Below the pieces are notes generated by a model. That model saw nothing but the letters and a program-made list of their open reading frames with translations. It was not told where the DNA came from and ran no database searches. A stretch of 32,841 nucleotides of DNA from Campylobacterota bacterium (GTDB lineage: Bacteria > Campylobacterota > Campylobacteria > Campylobacterales > Sulfurovaceae): contig DSDW01000094.1 of NCBI GenBank assembly GCA_011048515.1, positions 1 through 32,841 on the forward strand, written 5' to 3'. The translations under genes were made by a program, and so were the position numbers. This document shows positions 1-7,922 of the stretch, piece by piece. Each line of letters opens with the position of its first letter. The first letter of the stretch is position 1.

Positions 1-2
1 AC

Positions 3-47
3 GGGAAGATCATCCTCAAAAAGAAACTGGAAAAAACCAAGCGCTAA
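3..47 (+). CDS. C-terminal end of an upstream gene, possibly glucose-6-phosphate isomerase
   Basis: The window opens inside a reading frame that ends at a TAA at 45-47. Its last residues read GKIILKKKLEKTKR. A GK-[IL]-[IL] motif followed by a basic tail resembles the end of the short Campylobacterota Pgi proteins, and pgi lies next to galU in Campylobacter as I recall. The frame starting at base 2 is also open, to a TAA at 62-64, but that stop overlaps the galU -10 box, so I prefer this one. Only 14 codons are visible, so both the gene identity and the frame are tentative. Confidence 0.4.
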   Translation, partial: GKIILKKKLEKTKR

Positions 48-59
48 TGATGCTTGGGC

Positions 60-65
60 TATAAT
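60..65 (+). promoter_or_regulatory. -10 box of the galU promoter
   Basis: A perfect TATAAT stands 32 bases before the galU ATG and just after the stop of the upstream frame. No good -35 is seen at the usual distance, as is common in Campylobacterota. An AAAGGA ribosome-binding site follows at 82-87. Confidence 0.55.
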
Positions 66-97
66 CTTAACCATTATTTACAAAGGAAAAGCAAACC

Positions 98-922
98 ATG
101 ATCAAAAAATGTCTATTCCCCGCCGCAGGCTACGGAACACGTTTCCTGCCTGCTACAAAAGCCACGCCAAAAGAGATGCTTCCGGTCCTTACCAAGCCGC
201 TGATACAGTACGGTGTCGAAGAGGCGATGGAAGCGGGTATCCATACGATGGCAATCGTTACGGGGAGAGGAAAACGTGCGATAGAGGACCATTTTGATAT
301 TTCCTATGAACTCGAACACCAGATCAAGGGAGGATCAAAAGAGCATCTGCTCGACGATATCCGTGCGCTGATCGATCAATGTACCTTCTCCTATACACGA
401 CAGATCGAGATGAAAGGCCTGGGCCATGCCATCCTCACCGGAGAGACACTGATAGGCAATGAGCCTTTTGCCGTGGTGCTCGCTGATGACCTTTGCACCA
501 ACAAAGAAAAAGGGGTACTCAGCCAGATGATCGAGGTCTATGAGAAGTACCAATGCTCCATCGTTGCGATCGAAGAGGTGCCGATGGACCAGACCGACAA
601 ATACGGCGTCATCGCAGGACATCTCGTAGACGGAACCGTTGACACCTACCGGGTCACGGATATGGTGGAGAAACCTGATCCCAAAGATGCACCGACCAAC
701 ATGGCGATCATCGGAAGGTATATCCTCACCCCGGACATCTTCGATATCCTCAGAGAGACCAAACCCGGCAAAGGCGGAGAGATACAGATCACCGATGCCC
801 TCCTTGAACAGGCAAAAAAGGGGAAAGTCATCGCCTACAAATTCAAGGGAAAACGTTTTGACTGCGGTTCCGTGGATGGGTTTGTAGAGGCGACGAACTA
901 TTTTTATCAGAACATAAAATAA
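98..922 (+). CDS. galU: UTP--glucose-1-phosphate uridylyltransferase
   Basis: GalU makes UDP-glucose from UTP and glucose-1-phosphate in the cytoplasm, supplying glucose donors for LOS, capsule and exopolysaccharide. The 274-residue protein has the usual family length. The N-terminal nucleotide-binding loop FPAAGYGTRFLPATKATPKE lies at residues 7-26. The metal-binding VVLADDL is near residue 126, and GKGGEIQITDAL comes later. The ATG is preceded by AAAGGA, with a TATAAT at 60-65. The acyltransferase gene starts 11 bases after its stop, so the two probably share a transcript. The context, just before a set of glycosyltransferases, agrees with precursor supply for surface glycans. Identification is firm. 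Confidence 0.96.
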   Translation: MIKKCLFPAAGYGTRFLPATKATPKEMLPVLTKPLIQYGVEEAMEAGIHTMAIVTGRGKRAIEDHFDISYELEHQIKGGSKEHLLDDIRALIDQCTFSYTRQIEMKGLGHAILTGETLIGNEPFAVVLADDLCTNKEKGVLSQMIEVYEKYQCSIVAIEEVPMDQTDKYGVIAGHLVDGTVDTYRVTDMVEKPDPKDAPTNMAIIGRYILTPDIFDILRETKPGKGGEIQITDALLEQAKKGKVIAYKFKGKRFDCGSVDGFVEATNYFYQNIK

Positions 923-933
923 AGTTATTTTGG

Positions 934-1845
934 ATGATCGATTATTTTTACCTCTTTATCTATAAATTTTTTACACTGTTATCCAAACTGCTGCCCAGGA
1001 AGGTGATGGACCTTCTTTTGCTGGGCTTAAGCAAGATCATATACCGCCTGGATAACAAACATCGACAGATCATCCATACCAATCTTGAACTTGCCTTCGG
1101 GAACACTCAGACAAAAGCTCAATTGGATAAAATCGGCATACGTACCTTCTACAATATGCTGCAAACCATTATCGGCTTTATGAAGCGTTACGGTAAAACC
1201 CAACAAGAACTGCTGGAGAACGTTTCCTTCCAAAATGAACAATTTGTACAGCATGCCATCGATACCAACCAAAAGATCATCTTTATGACAGGGCACTACA
1301 GCAACTGGGAACTCCTGGCACCGGCTATCGCTGCAAAGTTCAATATTACACTGGCTGCTGTCGGGCGCAAACTCGATTCAAGACTCATGGACCAAGTCCT
1401 CAAGAAGAATCGTGAACAGTTTGGTGTCGAACTGCTCTATAGAAAAGGTGCGATGAAAGGAATGATCAAAGCACTCAAAAATGGAAAAGCGGTAGGATTA
1501 CTGCTTGACCAGAACCTCAGAGAAAAACAGGGCGGGATCAAAGTTGACTTTTTCGGTAAAAGTGTCGGACACTCCCCTGCCGCCTCCATTCTCTCCAGGA
1601 CATTGGATGCAACCATTATCCCCGCGTTCATCACTACGGATGATTATGAAAACTACACCGTCACCTTCCACGAACCGCTGCCGATCATCAAAACAGAGGA
1701 TAAAGATAAGGATATACGTCTTATGACGCAGGCACAGGCCGACATTACCCAAAAAGTAATCGAAGCAAAGCCCGAGGAGTGGTTCTGGGTACATAAGCGA
1801 TGGAAAACCTATTATCCGGATCTCTATAACGGGTATGGATCATGA
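934..1845 (+). CDS. htrB: Late lipid A acyltransferase, HtrB/LpxL family
   Basis: This inner-membrane enzyme family transfers a secondary fatty acid from acyl-ACP onto the lipid A precursor. The protein has 303 residues, the normal family length, with a hydrophobic N-terminus (residues 1-35). The catalytic HX4E motif is seen as HYSNWE at residues 121-126, and a second conserved block, LLLDQNLREKQGGIKVDFFG, starts near residue 190. No strong ribosome-binding site precedes the ATG, so it may be translated by coupling to galU, whose stop is 11 bases upstream. The next gene begins inside its stop codon (ATGA). In Campylobacter jejuni htrB lies at the start of the LOS locus, which matches the glycosyltransferases that follow here. 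Which acyl position it acylates cannot be told. Confidence 0.9.
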   Translation: MIDYFYLFIYKFFTLLSKLLPRKVMDLLLLGLSKIIYRLDNKHRQIIHTNLELAFGNTQTKAQLDKIGIRTFYNMLQTIIGFMKRYGKTQQELLENVSFQNEQFVQHAIDTNQKIIFMTGHYSNWELLAPAIAAKFNITLAAVGRKLDSRLMDQVLKKNREQFGVELLYRKGAMKGMIKALKNGKAVGLLLDQNLREKQGGIKVDFFGKSVGHSPAASILSRTLDATIIPAFITTDDYENYTVTFHEPLPIIKTEDKDKDIRLMTQAQADITQKVIEAKPEEWFWVHKRWKTYYPDLYNGYGS

Positions 1846-2951
1846 AATTGTTCTTTTTTTCTGTAACAAAACATCAGTATCGTTATTTTCAAACCCTGAG
1901 AAAGTATCTCAACTACTCATCTAAGCATTTGTTTTTTCCTAATTTTTCTTTCTCATTAGAGGGATTTCTCTATACAAAGCAACTAAAGCTAATGAATATC
2001 TTTTCTATAAAATTTAGAGAAATTGACTGTAAATACACCAACCCGATCACGAAGTTTTTTTATAAACTATTACTAAAGTTACAAACGCCATGGATCGTTT
2101 CATCTGTCTATTCTCAACTTAAAATGTTTAAACCGGATTATCTTATTGTCTGGAACGGCAAAAAGTTTCACCAGGCAATCGCTGTTGAGATCGCAAAAAA
2201 GCTGAATATACAACCGGTTTTTTTTGAGAATGGCGTATTGCCAAATACGACAACGATGGATTTTAAAGGGGTGAATGCAAGTAACTCTGTGCCCAGAGAT
2301 TCATCATTTTTTGAACATCTTCAATTTGGAGAAGATCAAAAACTCCCCCAAACACTACAGGCGCGAGAGTCAAAGACCAAGAAAAAAATATTTGATACCT
2401 CTCTTCCTGACAGATATGTCTTTGTTCCTTTTCAAGTAGCTTATGACACCCAGATCATCCAACATTCCCCCTGGATAAAAGATATGTTCGAGCTATATGA
2501 GATCATCGAATGGCTGTCGAAACAGATCGACATCCCTTTTGTGATCAAAGAACATCCTTCAGACAGGGTAAGCGACTATACATCCCTGCATCAAAAAAGA
2601 AATGAGAGAATCCAATTTAGCAGTCATGATACACAATTTCTAATCGAAAATGCAGCATGTGTTATGACCATAAACTCCAGTGTAGCGATAGAATCTCTGC
2701 TTTTGGGCAAACGTGTAATCGTTCTTGGTGAAGCTTTTTTTGCCATAGATGGTATTGTAAAAATAACAAAATCCAAAGAGGCGATCAAAACCTGTTTGAA
2801 CACCTTAGATCAATGGCAGCTTGATGAAAAACTGATCAAAAACTTTTTGAACTATCTTTATTATGACTACCTCATCCCCGGTGACTGGAGAAATCCTTCA
2901 CAAAAACACTTAGAAGCTATCGAGATAAGGCTAAAGGAAGCACAATGTTAA
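1842..2951 (+). CDS. Capsule-synthesis-type glycosyltransferase (KpsS/LipB-like)
   Basis: The 369-residue protein resembles the capsule polysaccharide biosynthesis family (KpsS/KpsC/LipB type), whose characterised members transfer Kdo at the base of group 2 capsules. Visible family marks are FFENGVLPNTTTMDFKGVN (about residues 127-145), FVIKEHPSD in the second Rossmann-like half, and NSSVAIESLLLGKRVIVLGE near residue 284. These correspond to the donor-binding half of GT-B enzymes. It overlaps the acyltransferase stop by 4 bases and the next gene by 7, so translation is coupled. Base composition is clearly more AT-rich than in galU. The acceptor is unknown. It may act on LOS and not a capsule, since no capsule export genes are present in the window. 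Confidence 0.75.
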   Translation: MKLFFFSVTKHQYRYFQTLRKYLNYSSKHLFFPNFSFSLEGFLYTKQLKLMNIFSIKFREIDCKYTNPITKFFYKLLLKLQTPWIVSSVYSQLKMFKPDYLIVWNGKKFHQAIAVEIAKKLNIQPVFFENGVLPNTTTMDFKGVNASNSVPRDSSFFEHLQFGEDQKLPQTLQARESKTKKKIFDTSLPDRYVFVPFQVAYDTQIIQHSPWIKDMFELYEIIEWLSKQIDIPFVIKEHPSDRVSDYTSLHQKRNERIQFSSHDTQFLIENAACVMTINSSVAIESLLLGKRVIVLGEAFFAIDGIVKITKSKEAIKTCLNTLDQWQLDEKLIKNFLNYLYYDYLIPGDWRNPSQKHLEAIEIRLKEAQC

Positions 2952-3862
2952 ACTACTTTTTCAAACCATTCAATCCTCATCAATTCCGTCTTGTGATGAC
3001 CATTCTTGTCAAAAATGAAGCTGATATTATTGAGGCAAATATACGTACTCATGCGGCCTTGGGCGTAGATGCCTTTGCGGTAATGGATAATGACTCTACT
3101 GACGGGACTAGAGAGATACTTGAAAAGTTACAAAGTGAGTTTGAACTGCTGATTATCGATGAAAAGGGCCAATATAATCAAGCAAAATGGATGAAGCAAT
3201 TAGCCAACATCGCTAAAAACGATTTGAAAGCTGACTGGGTCATCAATAATGATGCCGATGAGTTCTGGTTGCCTTCAAATGATATGAACCTCAAAGAAAA
3301 TCTTGCTTTCAAAGGTTCCGTACTTACTGTAAACAGATACAATATGATACTCGATGAAGCTTGCCATGATGGCAATTTTTTTGCTTCGACTCACTATGTT
3401 GCAAATCCTGTATCGTATAGCAAAAAAACTCTGATGGATACAGAGGAGGCTTCATTGGTATTGACAAAAATTGGTCCAAAAACCATTGTTAACCCACATG
3501 GATTGATAGAGATCAGAGGAGGTAACCACAAAGCATGGCATATCGCCAATACCTATGAATATCTTTTTAAAAAGTATGACAAGATAAAAAAGTTTACTAA
3601 TATCAATGTATTGCATTATCAATTCAGATCCTATGAACAGTTTGAAAAAAATATCAAAAACCGTAAAATCCTTTTAGAGTCAAAAAAACACATACGTATG
3701 GGAGCACATTACAGACGGTGGGTCAACCTATTTGATGAAGGAAAGCTGGAAAAAGAATTTTATGAGAGACTCTGTTTTTATACCAGTGAATTAAACGTTC
3801 TGAAAAAATATGCTATCGTCAAAGCAGATACCTCGATCAAACAAAAAATTCTAATGAGTTAA
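2945..3862 (+). CDS. Family 2-type glycosyltransferase
   Basis: The 305-residue protein has the GT-A glycosyltransferase pattern. TILVKNEADIIEANIRTH lies near residue 20, DNDSTDGTREIL follows, and the metal-binding motif NNDADEFWLP lies near residue 100. This matches the branch of GT2 enzymes annotated as Glyco_tranf_2_4, often found in LOS and capsule loci. Its ATG lies inside the end of the preceding gene (7-base overlap). Its stop overlaps the 3' end of the minus-strand GT4 gene by 12 bases, so the two genes converge with no room for a terminator. Donor and acceptor sugars cannot be inferred. Confidence 0.8.
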   Translation: MLNYFFKPFNPHQFRLVMTILVKNEADIIEANIRTHAALGVDAFAVMDNDSTDGTREILEKLQSEFELLIIDEKGQYNQAKWMKQLANIAKNDLKADWVINNDADEFWLPSNDMNLKENLAFKGSVLTVNRYNMILDEACHDGNFFASTHYVANPVSYSKKTLMDTEEASLVLTKIGPKTIVNPHGLIEIRGGNHKAWHIANTYEYLFKKYDKIKKFTNINVLHYQFRSYEQFEKNIKNRKILLESKKHIRMGAHYRRWVNLFDEGKLEKEFYERLCFYTSELNVLKKYAIVKADTSIKQKILMS

Positions 3863-4876
3863 TGCCAAATATTCTTTGGCTACTTCTTTTGCATCAAACC
3901 GTAAATAATACTCAGGTACTATCTCAGGCTTATTCTTCATTGCTTCATTGATCTTCTGCGCTAATTTATCCACATTATTAACTTCCACAAGATAGTTTTT
4001 AAGTGGTCCTATCAAAATTTCTTCCGGACCTGATTTACAATTTGTACTTACAATTGGTGTGTGTAAAATCAAACTCTCAATCAGAACAGTCGGAAGACCT
4101 TCCACTTCTGAACTTAATACAAAAAGCTCAGCATTTTTTATATAGGGGTAAGGATTTTCTTTCCAGCCCAAAAAATGAACTTTGGATGCAAGATGAAGTT
4201 TTTGTACTAACTTTTTTAAAGTATCCAATTGACTACCGTCACCAAGTATTACCAAGTCCTCTCTTCTATTACTTTTTGCATAAGCTTTTAACAACATATC
4301 CTGTCTTTTAACCTTTTCTAAACGACCTGCATGCAAAATATAGGGTTTTTCTATCTCTACTGCTTCACTAGATTTATGTTGAATTTCAACTCTATCAAAA
4401 GGATTGTAGATTGTATGTAGCGAATCAGGAACAACATTCAATTCATTCACTAAATCATCTGCAATTCCTTTTGAGACAGTGATTAATTTATGCCCATTGA
4501 AAAGCTTTTGTAAACGTTTTATTCTTATACCGTATAAAATTTTTGTTAAAAAACGTCTCTGTTTTAAACGCTCTGACTGTGTACTGTGAATGACAAAAAA
4601 GAGATTATCCATATATACATTTTTTAAAATTTTTTGCGGAGTTTTCATATGTGCCAAAATTAAATCAGCATTTATCGTTTTTAACATCGAAATCAATGAT
4701 TTAGAAGAAGTATAAATGAGTTCTACCCCATCTAAGACTATATTTTCCTTATCTTGATCAATAAGAGTAATGATTATTGATTCATGTCCTAAGGAAACAA
4801 AAGCTTTTGCAAGTGTTTGAACAACTTTTTCTGCACCTCCTCCTTTTAATGATCTTATTATCTGGACAATTTTCAT
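3851..4876 (-). CDS. Family 4 glycosyltransferase (inverted gene in the cluster)
   Basis: This is a GT-B fold enzyme of family 4. The N-terminal glycine-rich loop SLKGGGAEKVVQTLA is near residue 10, the donor-site block PYILHAGRLEKVKRQDMLL lies mid-protein, and the EX7E motif is in EVEGLPTVLIES. VHFLGWKENPYPYIKNAELF and SGPEEIL are shared with the plus-strand GT4 at 4977, so the two are paralogues. I start it at ATG 4876 and not the TTG at 4879, because AAGG lies six bases before that ATG. It is the only minus-strand gene in the polysaccharide cluster and has its own TATAAT at 4899-4904. Low GC like its neighbours. The sugar specificity is unknown. Confidence 0.85.
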   Translation of the reverse strand: MKIVQIIRSLKGGGAEKVVQTLAKAFVSLGHESIIITLIDQDKENIVLDGVELIYTSSKSLISMLKTINADLILAHMKTPQKILKNVYMDNLFFVIHSTQSERLKQRRFLTKILYGIRIKRLQKLFNGHKLITVSKGIADDLVNELNVVPDSLHTIYNPFDRVEIQHKSSEAVEIEKPYILHAGRLEKVKRQDMLLKAYAKSNRREDLVILGDGSQLDTLKKLVQKLHLASKVHFLGWKENPYPYIKNAELFVLSSEVEGLPTVLIESLILHTPIVSTNCKSGPEEILIGPLKNYLVEVNNVDKLAQKINEAMKNKPEIVPEYYLRFDAKEVAKEYLALTH

Positions 4877-4976
4877 CAATGGCCTTAGTTTTTGGTCGAT
4901 TATATCAAATTTTGTAGTTTGTATAAGCTTATATGATTTATGTTACTATACGCTTCTATTTATTCAAAGGGTTTGA
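4877..4976. promoter_or_regulatory. Divergent promoter region between two GT4 genes
   Basis: This 100-base AT-rich spacer separates two divergent genes. On the minus strand a TATAAT occupies 4904-4899, about 22 bases before the ATG. On the plus strand the best -10 is TACTAT at 4944-4949, followed by AAAGG at 4966-4970 just before the ATG at 4977. Neither has a convincing -35. Confidence 0.45.
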
Positions 4977-6065
4977 ATGCGGTATAAAATAGGGTTTTTT
5001 CTCCCGGCACTTGAGAGCAAAGGCGGTGTAGTTGTTTCTGTACAGACTATTGCAAATCACCTAAAAGAATTAGGACATGAAGTACATCTCTTCCCTATAG
5101 GTAAAACTACCACCAAAGAGACCCCCTTTCTGCATCCAATCAATTCAAACTATAAGTCTAAACAACTTCAGTTAGTAAAAAAGCTTTATGCCAAAGAATC
5201 AGCCAAAAGGAAGTTTGATCTTTTAGTCTCTAATCATCTTATTTCCAACTATATACTCCATCATTTAGATGTTGGTGATCAGCATTTAATGGTGCTTCGA
5301 CAACCATCTCTATTGAAACATGCAAATGTACTAAGTAAAATAAAAAAAAGAATTCTATTTCCCAAAATATATAATCATAAAAATATTGTTATGATTTCTC
5401 AGTGTCTACTAGATGACTTTTTGACAAAACATCCTTATCTAAAGCCCAAAAGTAGCCGTGTTATTTATAACTCATATGATCCTGAACTGCTAGATATCAA
5501 AGCAAAGGAAAAAATAAATCTTCCCACTGAAAAAGAATACATTATATCTGTAGGTCGATTTACAAAAACTAAAAATCAATCTATGTTAATACATGCTTTT
5601 GAAAAAGTAAGTAATAAAAATATAGACCTCATTCTACTTGGAGATGGCAAAGAAACACATTCTCTAAAAATTCTAGTAAATAAGTTGAACCTTAATGAAA
5701 GAGTACACTTTATTGGCTGGAAAAAGAATCCTTATCCATACATCAAACATGCCAAACTCCTTGTACATACATCCAAATCAGAAACTTTTGGTAGAGTAGT
5801 ACTGGAGGGGTTGGCATTAAATACCCCTGTTATCAGTACAGATATTAAGTGCGGACCTAATGAAATTTTGACTGATGAACTAAAAGATTTTCTTGTGCCA
5901 CTCAATGATATTTCTCTTTTAACGGAAAAAATTGAACTTGCATTAAAACACTATCCAGCAATTGAATCCAAACACCTGGAAAAATTTAAAGTTGACTCCA
6001 TTGCCCAAGTATATATTGACTTTATAAAAGAAATGGCACATTATCATGATGAATGTCTTAAATAG
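4977..6065 (+). CDS. Family 4 glycosyltransferase
   Basis: The 362-residue GT-B protein carries FFLPALESKGGVVVSVQTIA at the N-terminus, YIISVGRFTKTKNQSMLIHA at the donor site, and the EX7E motif in SETFGRVVLEGL, followed by KCGPNEIL. VHFIGWKKNPYPYIKHAKLL is nearly the same as in the divergent minus-strand GT4, so one probably arose by duplication of the other. Length is normal for GT4. Its own promoter and an AAAGG site precede the ATG. It probably adds a hexose to LOS core or a related glycan, but the donor is unknown. Confidence 0.87.
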   Translation: MRYKIGFFLPALESKGGVVVSVQTIANHLKELGHEVHLFPIGKTTTKETPFLHPINSNYKSKQLQLVKKLYAKESAKRKFDLLVSNHLISNYILHHLDVGDQHLMVLRQPSLLKHANVLSKIKKRILFPKIYNHKNIVMISQCLLDDFLTKHPYLKPKSSRVIYNSYDPELLDIKAKEKINLPTEKEYIISVGRFTKTKNQSMLIHAFEKVSNKNIDLILLGDGKETHSLKILVNKLNLNERVHFIGWKKNPYPYIKHAKLLVHTSKSETFGRVVLEGLALNTPVISTDIKCGPNEILTDELKDFLVPLNDISLLTEKIELALKHYPAIESKHLEKFKVDSIAQVYIDFIKEMAHYHDECLK

Positions 6066-6099
6066 CTTCGCAACTACCATTATCGTCTAAGGAAACAAA

Positions 6100-7083
6100 A
6101 TGAATAGTATAAAAGTCAGTATCATCATACCTGCTTATAATGTAGAAAACTATATAGAACGTTGCGTAAAAAGTGGGATGAATCAAACTTTAAAAGAAAT
6201 AGAAGTCATTATAGTTAATGATGGATCCACAGATAGAACACAGGAGATCATCGAGAAAAATTTTTCCAGAGACAACAAAGTAGTTATTGTTAACAAACAA
6301 AATGAAGGTGTATCAGTTGCGAGAAACTATGGTGTGAAAATAGCAAAAGGCGAGTACATACAATTTTTGGATGGTGATGACTGGATAGAACCAACAGCTT
6401 GTGAAAAAATGTATAAGTTTGCAAAAAAAGAAAACTTAGACATTGTTGTATCCGACTTGTTTTATGACGATGATAATAATAATATAACAGTACGTAAAGA
6501 GTTGAATTCTAATCAACGTTTTTTTACAAAGGAAGAATATTTAATCGCACTATTTCAAGACAAAGCTGCTAGAGCAGTTTGGAACAAAATTTTTGTAAAA
6601 ACACTATTTGATGAGGAAACTTTTCCAAGAGGAGTGGCATATGGAGAAGATTTTGTTGCTACTGTAATCCTAACATCAAAAGCAACTAAGATTGGAAAAT
6701 ATAATGATGCCTTTGTTCATTACATAAAAAACCCATTAAGTACAACTCAAAATCAAGTATCAAAAAAAATATATCATTTATTCAATGTCTTTCATCATAT
6801 TGAAACTTACTTTCAGAGAAATGATCATTATCAAACCTATTACGATGAGATAGAGAAAAGTAAACAAAAAATAGTGTACAGATTTTTAAAGCAAGAACCG
6901 TTCTTTGGCGACGAAAACTATGAAAAAGGAATTGAAAAGACTTTAGAATATTTCAAGAGTAAACCGAAAATATATAAAAACTTGAACTTTTCAAGACGAT
7001 TAAAAATGGCCTTTTTGACAAAGTTTCCAAATAGAAAAAATATTGTCAGGATGATCAAATTTCATAATAAACAACATCTCTAA
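6100..7083 (+). CDS. Family 2 glycosyltransferase
   Basis: A classical GT2 protein of 327 residues. KVSIIIPAYNVENYIERCVK is at the N-terminus, VNDGSTDRTQEIIE at about residues 40-53, and the DXD-type FLDGDDW near residue 90. These form the nucleotide-sugar pocket of the GT-A fold. A TAAGGAAA site lies seven bases before the ATG, and the preceding GT4 ends 34 bases upstream, so they are likely co-transcribed. The C-terminal third is lysine-rich and may sit on the inner face of the membrane. It is the last gene of the AT-rich glycosyltransferase block; no rho-independent terminator is visible after it. Confidence 0.88.
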   Translation: MNSIKVSIIIPAYNVENYIERCVKSGMNQTLKEIEVIIVNDGSTDRTQEIIEKNFSRDNKVVIVNKQNEGVSVARNYGVKIAKGEYIQFLDGDDWIEPTACEKMYKFAKKENLDIVVSDLFYDDDNNNITVRKELNSNQRFFTKEEYLIALFQDKAARAVWNKIFVKTLFDEETFPRGVAYGEDFVATVILTSKATKIGKYNDAFVHYIKNPLSTTQNQVSKKIYHLFNVFHHIETYFQRNDHYQTYYDEIEKSKQKIVYRFLKQEPFFGDENYEKGIEKTLEYFKSKPKIYKNLNFSRRLKMAFLTKFPNRKNIVRMIKFHNKQHL

Positions 7084-7163
7084 TCTTTTTTTTGAAAATT
7101 TTTACCATTTTATCCAACTCAAATAATTTATTGTAATGGATTAACACTTTTACTTTAATTCGC

Positions 7164-7169
7164 TATAAT
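7164..7169 (+). promoter_or_regulatory. -10 box of the hisH promoter
   Basis: A perfect TATAAT in CGCTATAATCACG lies 42 bases before the hisH GTG. It marks where the AT-rich glycosyltransferase block ends and a new transcription unit begins. The upstream DNA is T-rich without an obvious -35. Confidence 0.55.
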
Positions 7170-7211
7170 CACGATATATTAACTCCTCTATCTATTCTTA
7201 AGGATACAATC

Positions 7212-7823
7212 GTGATAGGAATCGTCGATTACAATATGGGCAATCTCGCCTCGGTCATCAATGCGTTTAAAAGTGTGGGTGCCGAGATCGAAGTACAGAG
7301 TGATCCTGCCAAACTGGATCAGTATGAGAAGCTTATCCTTCCGGGTGTCGGTGCATTCGGTGATGCGATGGAGCACCTCAGTCGCAACGGTATGGATGAA
7401 GCGGTCAAAGCGTTTGCGGCTTCAGGCAAACCGTTGATGGGGATCTGCCTGGGAATGCAGCTGCTCTTTGAAAGCTCTGAAGAGTTCGGCCCCAATGAAG
7501 GGCTCGGACTGATCCCGGGAAAGGTCGTGGCTTTCGATGAAGCAGCCTTTGACCTCCCGCATAAGGTACCGCACATGGGCTGGAATGAACTCTTTGTACA
7601 AAAAGAGACACCGATATTTGCAGGGCTTCCAAAGGAGTTCTACCTCTACTTCGTGCACTCCTACCATGCCGTATGCGATGACAAGTATGCGATCGGCAAG
7701 ACGCACTACGGATATCCCTTCGTCTCAGCCGTACAGAACGGCAATATCTACGGCATCCAGCCGCACCCCGAAAAGAGCCATGAAAACGGCCTGAAAATCA
7801 TAGAAAACTTCGTCAAGCTATAA
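7212..7823 (+). CDS. hisH: Imidazole glycerol phosphate synthase, glutaminase subunit
   Basis: HisH hydrolyses glutamine and channels ammonia to HisF, which makes IGP and AICAR in histidine synthesis. The 203-residue protein has the class I amidotransferase triad: Cys79 in GICLGMQLL, and His185 and Glu187 in HPEKS. LPGVGAFGDAM lies near residue 43. Translation starts at GTG 7212, with AAGGA at 7200-7204. hisA follows after about 95 bases that hold a micro-ORF. The partner hisF is not in the window, so it must be encoded elsewhere if the pathway is complete. Confidence 0.95.
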   Translation: MIGIVDYNMGNLASVINAFKSVGAEIEVQSDPAKLDQYEKLILPGVGAFGDAMEHLSRNGMDEAVKAFAASGKPLMGICLGMQLLFESSEEFGPNEGLGLIPGKVVAFDEAAFDLPHKVPHMGWNELFVQKETPIFAGLPKEFYLYFVHSYHAVCDDKYAIGKTHYGYPFVSAVQNGNIYGIQPHPEKSHENGLKIIENFVKL

Positions 7824-7832
7824 GGAAATACC

Positions 7833-7922
7833 ATGAACTATTCACTATTCACTATTCACTATTCACTGGAGCAAAGCGACTTGCACTCTTCACTCATTTT
7901 TACTCATAAGGAGCAAAAATGA
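7833..7922 (+). CDS. Micro-ORF (29 codons) between hisH and hisA, built on a 7-base repeat
   Basis: An ATG at 7833 follows TAAGGAAATACC, a good ribosome-binding site that overlaps the hisH stop. The frame reads [12 protein letters not shown], then a further 17 residues, and stops at a TGA overlapping the hisA ATG (ATGA). The first half is encoded by four copies of ACTATTC, so the peptide repeats Tyr-Ser-Leu and Phe-Thr-Ile-His. The last codons also carry the hisA Shine-Dalgarno AAGGAG. It may be a coupling device that carries ribosomes from hisH to hisA, or simply repeat DNA with a chance start. No function for the peptide is claimed, and the single His-His-free stretch is not a histidine attenuator. 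Confidence 0.4.
   Translation: MNYSLFTIHYSLEQSDLHSSLIFTHKEQK
7837..7867 (+). repeat. Tandem 7-base repeat, ACTATTC x4
   Basis: Four exact copies of ACTATTC (7837-7843, 7844-7850, 7851-7857, 7858-7864) are followed by a partial copy ACT. The array sits in the hisH-hisA spacer within the micro-ORF. Seven is not a multiple of three, so gain or loss of a unit would shift the micro-ORF frame. Confidence 0.9.

Noticed and set aside
7837-7867. Short tandem repeat as a CRISPR or integration site
   Set aside because: The 7-base units are contiguous with no spacers, and no integrase or target duplication is nearby.
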